This document shows, piece by piece, positions 56,156 to 64,000 of a DNA stretch of 64,000 nt. A program made the translations under genes and the position numbers. The stretch comes from Eutreptiella sp. 'Long Island Sound 2002'. Its lineage: Eukaryota; Euglenozoa; Euglenophyceae; Eutreptiales; Eutreptiaceae. The stretch covers positions 42,171,621-42,235,620 of the forward strand of contig OZ038391.1 in the NCBI GenBank assembly GCA_964036045.1, given 5' to 3'. Positions within the stretch are counted from its first letter, which is position 1. Every line of letters starts with the position of its first letter. The notes below the pieces were generated by a model. It ran no database searches. It was not told where the DNA came from and saw nothing but the letters and a program-made list of their open reading frames with translations.

Positions 56156-59100
56156 GGGGTAGTCTGGGGGGGGTCAGCTGGGGGGTGTAGGGGGGGGATT
56201 TTGGCCGTGGGGGGGGTTTCCCAAGGTGGGGGGGCTTGCGCGCGACCCACTATTACCACATGCATACCTCCTGGGGGGTGTGTGTCTGGGGGGTTGGGGG
56301 TACGGAGGTATGTATGCGATGATAGCGCTTTCTCGTCATTGCCGAGAAGAAAGTCTTAAGGGTCGCCGTTTTGCCCCCCTCCCCCCTCCCCCCTTCCCCC
56401 TCCGCCCTTGTTCGTCCCCCACCCCCCGGTTAGTTTGTGAGAAAAATTCCTGAGGCTTGGTTAGAGTTGGGGGTTAAAAGAAGAAATGGATGGACTTCCG
56501 CTTAGAGGTCCTTGAAAAGTTCCCCCTCTGAGGAGGAGGAGGAGGAGTCTAGGCGGGCGCGCTTCGAATGAAGCTCACGTTGGGCTTCGTCCCGCATCTT
56601 TTTGTTGCGCTTCCCAACGCTCTTAAGAGGCCGAGATCGCTCAGCCCCAGAGGTCGTTGCCTCCGACTCACTTGGGAGCGGGCGGGCGGGAGGCTTTGAC
56701 TGGGGCAAAGGCAAGGGAGGCAAGCCCTTCTTTTTTTTGTTTGCCTTATGAGGCACCCAATTCAACACCGCCTCTTGCTCTGCCTCTGCAATGTGCATCA
56801 AATCAGGGTGCCGTGCAGTGTCATGCACATCAGCATAGTGCTGTGCCATGCAGTATGACCAAACTGTCTTTGTGCACAGAGGACACCGCACAGGATGATT
56901 CGTGCACGGGCTGCTTGCAGATCTTTTTGCAAGCGTGTTCCAGCGCAGCTTAGCTGGTTGACTAGGACAGTCAGAGATCATGAGGGTGACCAAGAACCGG
57001 CGGGTGTGTTAATGAGATCATTCAAGACGTGCTGTTTGGAGGTCATTTTTCCCTCAAAGAAAATCATGGAGTCATTAGTGAACGCTTGCTCCAACTGATC
57101 CTCCTCATCACAGTCAAGGAGATCCTCGGGGTCGTCGAGAATCTCCTCGGCATCATCCACTGTGCCGACCTCCATGGGGACACCGAATGGGCTAAAGATG
57201 CCGACGCCTGGAAGAGCCATTGCACGCAAGTCTTTTTTTAGTTCCGCACTTGCCACCTACTCCCATCGCTCTGCGGCGACTGCATTTGTTGTGGTTTAGG
57301 TTTCGGCACACACAGGTTTGGGTTTGGGCACCATGCTGGCCTTTGACAGATTTTGCAAGGGGAAACGCCCCATGGAGCACTTGCCTAAAAAAACGCGGAA
57401 AAACGTCGCATGAGTCCCTAACCCACGGGGTTGTGAAACAAACAAACAAGTGGAACACCCCACATTTCACATTGTGGGTGGCAGCATCCCGCGCCAGGGG
57501 CCCCTTGTCCGCGGGCTGACGTTTGCAGTTAACATGTCTGGGTCAAACAAACAAGTGGAACACCCCACATTTCACATTGTGGGTGGCAGCATCCCGCGCC
57601 AGGGGCCCCTTGTCCGCGGGCTGACGTTTGCAGTTAACATGTCTGGGTCAAACAAACAAGTGGAACACCCCACATTTCACATTGTGGGTGGCAGCATCCC
57701 GCGCCAGGGGCCCCTTGTCCGCGGGCTGACGTTTGCAGTTAACATGTCTGGGTCAAACAAACAAGTGGAACACCCCACATTTCACATTGTGGGTGGCAGC
57801 ATCCCGCGCCAGGGGCCCCTTGTCCGCGGGCTGACGTTTGCAGTTAACATGTCTGGGTCAAACAAACAAGTGGAACACCCCACATTTCACATTGTGGGTG
57901 GCAGCATCCGTGCCAGGGGCCCCTTGTCCGCGGGGCTGACGTTTGCAGTTAACATGTCTGGGCAACAAACGACATTTGTATAGCGCCTCGTCTTGCGAAA
58001 TCTGGCGCTCACACTAGAAAAGGGGGCGCCGTTGGCGCCAGGCGGAAAAAAGGGGGGCGCCGTTGGCGCCATGTCCCCAGCCCACCATCTCTCAAAACCC
58101 GGGGGGGGGGGGGGGGGGGGGGGGGGGGCTGGGGGGGGTCGCATACAAGGACCGGGCCCGGCCGCCCCCCCGGGGGCAGAATTAGCAGTAAATAAGAAGA
58201 TTGAAAGGCGGGGGGGGGATAAGAGAAAAATTCCAGCTGTGAAAGAGAAATGGAAAACACTCTCCACGTTTTTTGGGTGTGCTTCCTATTGACTTCAACG
58301 AAAACCTACTTACCAACACTCACCGATGGAACAATGGGGCAAGTGGGAACTCACTGCTGCCCACAGGACAGTAGCTGCGCTTACATGCCTGGCCGTGTGA
58401 AGCATTCGAAGGGCAGGAGGGCACAAAAAGGGGAAAGACAAAGAACGCGCAACAGCAACAATTGTGTACCAATCTCTTTCTGGATGCGATGACATGACTG
58501 ATTGAATGGCTCTAGTCAAGGCCCAGCAGCGGCAGCAACGTCAGCATGATGGGGATACCTCTGCAAACATGCTGGCTAGTGCACGATGCCGCTGCAGCAG
58601 CGCGCCCGCTCGCCGGGGCAGCCGAAACATGAGGGTGTCCGACGTGCACTTGTCCAACACACAATCCACACTTTCATCAGGGTGTGCAGGGCCAAGGGCT
58701 GTGCAGTCTGCCACTTGCCAGATCTCATTCGGATACCTACACAATATTGGAGAAGGGGAGGCAACCGCAGCAGACGGTTGTCAGTGGGTGTGGCTCCTCC
58801 CGTGCGTTCAGTTCAGGGACGTGCCCGCCACGGCGGTTGGGGGGATCAATGGTCGGTATCGATCAACTGATTGTCCCCGCCTTAGACAATTTCAGCCCTT
58901 AGTCCAGTAGTTCTTGCACATTGCACATGTGTCGCTTTCTCGGTTGGGGTGCTCCACTATCTTATGTACATCTGAAATCTGGTTGGTATGTACATTGCTG
59001 TATTTGTCGCCCGTGCCTGGATACCTGCTGTAGATCGGACCTTGTGTGATCTGTAGGTAAGCGCCAACCAATGGTCACATCTTTCGGGCTGCTAAGCATG

Positions 59101-60803
59101 GCACTCCTTTGGCCTTACCCTGGGATGTGGGGCTTTAGTGTCAAAAGAGAGGTGGGGAGAGGGTAGCATACAAAGTGGGGTGGCATAGAGGAAAAGGCAG
59201 GAGAGCGGCCTGAGTGGCCGCAGTCCGTGGAACACGAGTAGGAGCTGCAGGTGTCTGTGTCCGAAAACGCCTGAGAATCAGTGTCGCTGGGGCAGGCACT
59301 ATCCGTTGAGCTGTTACTTTCATAATTGTTTGAGTCCGAAATGTTCCAGGTATCGGTATCTTCTCGAGAGCCCGAGCGTCGTCTGCTGAGTGCTGTCAAA
59401 ACAGATTGAGCTTCATCGAGCTTCATCAGAGTGGAAAGAGGGTGGGGGAGTGCGTGGGAGAAGGATAAAGCACGTCGGTTCGACTGGTGGAGTAAGCAGG
59501 GTGTGTAGTCGTGGCGGTTTTGGTGGTTGGCAAGGGTTAGCCCCCCCCATCCCCCCTTCACCTACTCAAGGCACAAAGAGGCTCATACCCAAGTACCCCC
59601 CCAAAAAATCCTCGTTGGCTGTGGTTCTGAGGAAGGATGCCCCCAAAAAACCCCCAAAATCCGGCCCCACCCACCTGAATGAAATTGTTGTGCTGCATGT
59701 ACTGACTCACATCACACACTTGTAGGGACAAAATTGTGTATGAGGGCCCGTAGTTATCGCATTTTCTGTGCAATTTGGAGTTTTGGTGTTGTGTTCTGCA
59801 CAACCCACATCAACTCGTTCCAATCATCGTCCGCCATGAGTTGCATGTACGCCCAGTGTCACCCGTTGTCGGCCTTCTTCAACCCCTTTAATCTTTTACC
59901 TCCCGTCACAACTTCTGAGCTCCCGCAGACCGCAGCCTCTCCCCACGAGCGATAGATTGCTGTACCAAGCCCAGTTGAGCAGAACCAGCAGTGTGTGGTG
60001 GAAGGGGTGCTAGACTACCAGAACTGCCCTGGAACATCCCTGCACCAGCAGTTGAGGGGCCTTTGGGAAGGGCAGGCAGAAAGAGAGGCACGTGCCTCTG
60101 GCACGCATATGCCCCTGCCTGTGCATCTGCACTTGAAGGATAGGAAGGGATACTGACGGGGGGAGAGAGAGAGAGAGAGAGTGCAAAACAACATACACAA
60201 ACGCAGTAGAACAGGAAGAACATGCACATGCAACAAATATAAAAACAAGGGTCATAGTGGGGGAAACTGAAAGTATTACTGTCCTGCTTCAGTATGCCCT
60301 TCTACATACTTTGTGTACAGTGCGGCCTACACCATTGTGCAGACGTGGAGAGAGAGGCCCCTGCCTCTGTAGCTGCCGCTGCTCGCCATTAATTTGCGCG
60401 CCTTGTGGTCGGAAGCAGGCGGCACATGTGAGGGGCACTCGCACCTGTTGGTCATCTGGTCAACAGCCACTGACGACAGGTCGGTGTTGATGATGTCGCC
60501 GGTGTGCCCCATTTGGCGGAGCTGCACGCCCAATGTGGAGTTGCCGCACCCGACGTGCAGGACCCGCATGTGCGGCTGCATGTGCACTTGCAGGCGGGCG
60601 GCCACGAGATCGGGCGGCAGGATCCAGTCAAAGGGCTGCTGCTCCTTGGTGAACCAAGTGTCCCAGAACACCTGCGCGCCCCCAGGGCCCGGGCAGAGGG
60701 GGCTTCCGGCGAGGTCTGGTGTGGACCTGGCATCCGACCGCACTGCCCCTGTGAGATCAGCAGCATTGACGAGAAAAGAGTCTATGGCTGAGACCTGGGC
60801 CAT
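54120..60803 (-). CDS. SAM-dependent methyltransferase fused to a C-terminal OB-fold (three exons seen)
   Basis: Exon A (60803-60445) has FWDTWFTKEQQPFDWILP and the SAM-binding VLHVGCGNSTLG, then INTDLSSVAVDQM. Exon B (58736-58559) has EIWQVADCTAL and SVDCVLDKCTSDTLMF. Exon C (55043-54120) has ARVLRPGGLYLVLT. All junctions are GT-AG and keep phase (exon A ends on AG of an Arg codon completed by exon B). This is the order of METTL13/EEF1A-lysine-methyltransferase-like class I enzymes. After a linker, exon C encodes an OB-fold like the anticodon-binding domain of class II tRNA synthetases: VEGRIKDLKHAGRGLTFIKL, a 60-residue Pro/Ala-rich insert, LQLKVLAQREDF and CRALRKGDIVVVRGSP, ending in a stop at 54120. 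Substrate unknown; the OB-fold suggests tRNA or another RNA-linked target. The start is uncertain: the frame is open to an ATG at 60803 but exons may lie upstream. Confidence 0.75.
56040..56160. repeat. Dispersed C/G-tract repeat with 29-G run, in a methyltransferase intron
   Basis: 56060-56125 copies the 35656-35730 block (CGACTACAACCGG...CTATCTGTCAAAACTCGG) and is followed by 29 consecutive G (56124-56152). It lies between exons C and B of the methyltransferase gene. Confidence 0.8.
56502..57256 (-). pseudogene. Transposon-like protein tail with C2H2 zinc finger, in an intron
   Basis: The upstream minus-strand frame (57256-56978) is acidic around EEILDDPEDLLDCDEED and continues, one frame over, into 56993-56502. 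That part has RCPLCTKTVWSYCMAQHYADVH (C-x2-C...H-x4-H spacing), a Lys/Pro-rich stretch and a Ser-rich end (DSSSSSSEGELFKDL). The frame change suggests a broken gene or a missed splice. The zinc-finger tail resembles C-termini of some DNA transposon proteins, but I cannot name the family. It sits within the 3.5-kb intron between methyltransferase exons B and C, same strand. Confidence 0.35.
57450..57965 (+). repeat. 105-bp minisatellite, five copies
   Basis: Copies start at 57450, 57555, 57660, 57765 and 57870 (GTGGAACACCCCACATTTCA). The first four are identical by eye; the last has small indels. Because 105 is divisible by three, the array stays open in one plus-strand frame as a 35-residue repeat, but nothing upstream supports a gene. 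It lies in the methyltransferase intron. Confidence 0.95.
58020..58180. repeat. Dispersed poly-G element, copy 2, with 28-G run
   Basis: This is the same order as 51340-51475 (CTCTCAAAACCC, G-run, CTGGGGGG, TCGCATACAAGGACCGGGCC). The G-run at 58101-58128 is 28 long. The element is preceded by a doubled GGCGCCGTTGGCGCC palindrome. Confidence 0.8.
59115..59561 (-). other. Ser/Asp/Thr-rich open frame in an intron, doubtful
   Basis: A 148-codon minus-strand frame with EDTDTWNISDSNNYES and DTDSQAFSDTDTC lies between methyltransferase exons A and B. The composition is like the acidic Ser-rich tail of a transposon protein. There is no start context, splice evidence or family match. Confidence 0.2.
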
Positions 60804-62940
60804 GGGGTTGCATAACTCTGTCTGGACGTTGATGACGGTGGGCGCGCGCGTCAGCCTCTGCGTGTGCAGCAGGTGAAAGAGGTTGCAGACGCGATGCCGG
60901 AGCGCGGGGACACCCGCAGCGAGGGTGAGCGCGGAAAATAGCCCAGTTGCAACGAAGTAAGACGGATGTCTAAATTCGGATGGAAAGTGAAGTCAGCATA
61001 ACAGAGCATGACGGCGTTGGGGCATGGATGTGTCGTAAAAATGGAGCTGCTCAATCTCACTGGAACACACCATCACAAGGACCCACCAAGAAGGGCTTAA
61101 GACAGTCACCTGCTTTCTCCAGTGCAAGTCAAAACGGCTTTGGGTCCTCTTCCGCCTGGTTTCTGCTTGCCTTTGCCCCCCTGCCGCCCCCTTGCCCGAT
61201 ATGGGAAACAGATGCGTGTGCACTACCCTGCACGGGCAAGGCACAAAGAGGGGGCACGCAAGTGCTCAGAAAGAAGGGACCTTCAGACTGCCATAGGCGC
61301 CTTTACCGTAGCAGACGACAAAGGGGTTCAAACATGCACTACCGGCTCCGCCAAAGGCTGTATCAACTAATTGCTGGTCAGTCCTAGATAACACTGCAGG
61401 TGGCAAATGAGGCTAGGACGGTTCTGCACAGTGTGCGCACAGCGCCCAATAGTATAATAGCTTTCCCGAGACCACCCTCAAAACCACCCCCCACCAGGGA
61501 AGCTACGTCCACAGGGCAAAAACAGCACATTTAGACAGCAATCTGGCATTTTTCGTGGGAAATATAGTTTGTTACCATTGTTATGCTTGTTCTGGTTGTC
61601 GTCGTCTGAGTTTTTGGACTGAGTAAGAATCTGAGTAGTCCTGTAAATGGGAACACAATAGTTACTGTGGTCACCTTGGCCAGCGGGGAAAGCAGGTCCA
61701 AAATAGCCTTCTTTTTGCACAGCACGTGCATAGCGCACAGTGTGTTGTGAAGAACATGCAGAAGAGAGAAAACAAGAGGGCTGCATCGTAGGAGGTAGTA
61801 GTAGAAGGTTCCTGGGCGACCCAAATGCCAAGAAACATAGCAGTTGCTAGACAAAGTAGCAGAGTGTCACAGCCACTCTTGAACGTCTAGGGTGGTGTCA
61901 TACAACAAGAGAGTGTTTGTCCAGTGCACGCCCGGCGCGCTATTTATGTGCCTAGTATCTTGCTTTACCCTCCCCTTGAGAAGCCCCCCAAGCAAACCAA
62001 AATCAACCCTAAAGCTTTCCTGGCAGAGCACACAATGTATCACCAAAGCAAGAAATTCCCTTTGCAAAACAAATGTGACATGTCTGACGCCTAATAAACA
62101 GTTTTGTCCCACAAGTATATGAGTCAAACTCACACCATCTTTACTAATTTCAATCCTTAATGATGTGGGTGTGTGGTTACGTCAGTTGTCTAGTTCAGGC
62201 GGCTTGGAATGGTGAAGCCGACTGCAAAGAGCCATTCAACAATGTACATCGGAAACATGTGTGGCTGCATATGTGTGAGGCAGCCTCCTGGTTAAAGCAA
62301 TGGCGCCCGCGTGCTACGCTCATTTGGATTGTTGATTGGTTGCTTGCCATTGCCCATGAAGCAACGGATACGGAGCTTGCATATACTCCTATGTCAGAGG
62401 CATATGGTCATCGTAACAGCTCTCTCAGTGCATTATTTTGCTTTGCTGCACCGCAACGCAAACCAGACCAGTGGCAAATGTTGCCTTGAGTTCATCACAC
62501 AAGGTGGCTATCGAATGTTTCTGGCATGATGTTGCTCGAGCTAACATGGACGACAGCAACTATGAGCTTGTAGTCTATAAAAACCCCAAACTTGGGCACA
62601 AACCCCCATGCCTTGTACCCTTCCTCGCCAATTGATGGTATGGAGAAGCCATAGGGAGAGACCGGAGGGGGAATCTTCCTTCAGCCGTGGCCTACTAGCG
62701 GGAGTTCTCCTATGCGTCGATGGCAATAACCAAATGGCGCTACAAATGCACAAAATGGGATGGCAAATGAGGTGGCACCACAATGTGGGCTGTCATGTTA
62801 CTGTATGCGGCCGAGAATGCGGTTGCAACATGCAAGGCAATGGGATTCGTTGACCTCAAGACCAGCATTTAGGACGTTGTTTTGCACATGCAGCATGCAA
62901 CCAAGTATGGGGAGGGCCGGCGTGAGAGGGGTCTTCCGAA
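60804..62940. other. Upstream region of the methyltransferase gene, with dispersed repeats
   Basis: Minus-strand sequence just above 60803 stays open for some distance (CNLFHLLHTQRLTRAP near 60870), so an upstream coding exon is possible. Copies of the GC-palindromic motif lie at 61427, 61716 and 61925. A plus-strand stretch at 62225-62320 has a weak RT-like look (FNNVHRKHVW), but no catalytic motif follows, so I do not call it. Confidence 0.4.
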
Positions 62941-62965
62941 TCTTTCTGCCATAAAGATTGCATTT
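62941..62965 (-). repeat. Probable target-site duplication of LINE copy 2, 3' side
   Basis: The 25 bases here (minus strand begins AAATGCAATCT and ends GGCAGAAAGA) match 63976-64000 at 24 of 25 positions. They lie directly beyond the poly(A) of LINE copy 2, apart from a few bases that may also belong to the duplication. Confidence 0.55.
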
Positions 62966-62971
62966 TGCTTG

Positions 62972-63975
62972 TTTTTTTTTTGACGAAGCTGCAATAGTTC
63001 TGCAATAGTTCTGCAGCAGCACGAGTCAATCTCGGGATCTACGTACACTCTCAGAACATACCATAGCTTCTTCCCGTGTCAAGGACAGGGATCAAGGATG
63101 ACAAAGAAGGAGCAACTTATATTCCTCACTTGAGTATACCTGCAAAGCAACCTGGGGTCGCCACGACTCATGTTTGGCCCTTGTCTTCTCACCTTTGACA
63201 AGTTTTCTTTGCTCCAGGGACGTGCATGGGTGAGTCTGGTGATACTCTGATTCATCCTGTCATCCTCCTAGTGGTACACGTCCGTTTGGCCTGTGGCGGT
63301 GAGTAGGCCGTGTTGTGTGGTGCTTCCTCACGCTGTTGCAAGCCCTTTTGTAGAAGTGCGTGCTGTAGACCCAAGATATGATATGATAAGTCCACCTCAT
63401 GCAGCCACTCTTGGTATGTCTTTTCCATATGATGCAGCCATTTACCCACCCTCCTATACCAAATACCGTCATAGTGCCGGTCTCTAAGAACACTTCGGCA
63501 CCCATTGTTGTACATGTTCTGTGCCTCCTGCGTCATTCTAGTGGTTTGGTACTTAATCCTGGGTGCGGAAAATTTATCCATCACTTTTTGATGCCCGATA
63601 GTATCCTGGGTGAACTCAAGGTATTTTAGTGCCTTCACCTTGGTATGGTATGAATCTTGGCGTTGTAAAATCTTGTGACACTCCTTATCATCTTCTTGTG
63701 TCGCCGTGGCAGGTGCCTTGACTTTTGCACGCTTTTGTTTCCCAGGTTTATACGTTACTTGTTGTTGCAACACTTGTGGGCCGGGATTTGGCGTACACAC
63801 CCTAGGCTTGACCTTACCATACCATGCGCTAATAGACTGACTGGGCTGCGTTGCTTCATTGTCCCTAGGGGGCATGGTGAACTCCTTTCTTAGCCGGTAG
63901 ACAATGTGAAGCATCATGTATTGGTAGTGTGCCACGTGCTCCCGGAAGTGGGGTCCATATCCCTGGGGCAGTTGG
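62972..63975 (-). mobile_element. Second copy of the LINE family, 5'-truncated (about 1 kb)
   Basis: On the minus strand it holds a frame from 63975 to a stop at 63252, a roughly 268-nt 3' UTR and a run of ten A (62981-62972) preceded by GTC, the same terminus as copy 1. The frame shares with copy 1's C-terminal region the motif series R-E-x-VA-x-x-QY, LH-x-V, TMPPRD, AWY-x-K, PNP and QV-x-Y, at clearly diverged protein identity. It is therefore a different, older or separate subfamily. A probable 25-bp target duplication brackets it. It lacks endonuclease and RT, so it is dead on arrival. Confidence 0.75.
63252..63975 (-). pseudogene. LINE ORF2 C-terminal fragment (copy 2)
   Basis: About 240 codons stay open to the stop at 63252. 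The start holds YGPHFREHVAHYQYMMLH, then TMPPRDNE and SAWYGKVKPRVCTPNPGP, aligned by motif order with the copy at 836-1894. The C-terminal half is basic and Gln-rich. The zinc knuckle that begins this region in copy 1 is absent because of 5' truncation. The sequence right of 63975 is also open but probably belongs to the target duplication. Confidence 0.7.
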
Positions 63976-64000
63976 TCTTTCTGCCATACAGATTGCATTT
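63976..64000 (-). repeat. Probable target-site duplication of LINE copy 2, 5' side (at window edge)
   Basis: It matches 62941-62965 at 24 of 25 positions and ends where similarity to the LINE begins. The duplication may extend past the window. Confidence 0.5.

Noticed and set aside
62160-62640. Plus-strand reverse transcriptase remnant (FNNVHRKHVW)
   Set aside because: Only one short resemblance to an RT motif; no YxDD or other catalytic block follows in any frame.

Overview
The window is nuclear DNA of a photosynthetic eukaryote, most likely a green-lineage alga. Several protein genes are split by GT-AG introns, coding density is low, and satellites, poly-G tracts and transposons dominate. 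The only plastid protein is a chlorophyll a/b (LHCII-type) antenna protein. Its N-terminus has no hydrophobic signal-peptide segment, which fits a primary plastid better than a secondary one. A repeat-rich prasinophyte would fit, but I cannot fix the species from sequence alone.

Layout. (1) 0.6-13.1 kb holds a long non-LTR retrotransposon (LINE) on the minus strand, ending in a poly(A) tail at 600-618. Its 5' side is fused in one open frame to tandem LHCII antenna units. The LINE encodes a low-complexity, basic ORF1, an AP endonuclease behind a 2A-like motif, reverse transcriptase, RNase H and a zinc-knuckle C-terminal region. A 3.3-kb DNA transposon (4288-7594) interrupts it between endonuclease and reverse transcriptase. 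That transposon has 32-33-bp terminal inverted repeats, no transposase, and carries broken pieces of a Rab11-type GTPase and an EF-hand gene. (2) 13-22 kb is intergenic, with old dispersed repeats and two related domain fragments. (3) 22.25-28.05 kb is a multi-exon class III adenylate cyclase with a membrane segment and HAMP-like linker, minus strand. (4) 28-35.6 kb is transposon debris: a DDE transposase fragment, an inverted minisatellite and dispersed repeats. (5) 35.9-51.2 kb is a macrosatellite of 13 head-to-tail units of about 1.17 kb. (6) 54.1-60.8 kb is a minus-strand gene whose three exons join into a SAM methyltransferase fused to an OB-fold. Its introns hold a 105-bp minisatellite, poly-G tracts and a transposon-like ORF. 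(7) The right edge (62.97-63.98 kb) is a second, 5'-truncated, divergent copy of the same LINE family, apparently flanked by a target-site duplication.

How things relate. The host genes that look intact are the cyclase and the methyltransferase/OB gene; both are intron-rich and on the minus strand. The notable biology is mobile DNA capturing host genes twice: antenna-protein sequence joined to a LINE, and GTPase/EF-hand fragments inside a DNA transposon nested in that LINE. Removing the nested transposon plus one 4-bp target duplication restores one endonuclease-reverse transcriptase frame, which independently supports both the transposon limits and a recent insertion.
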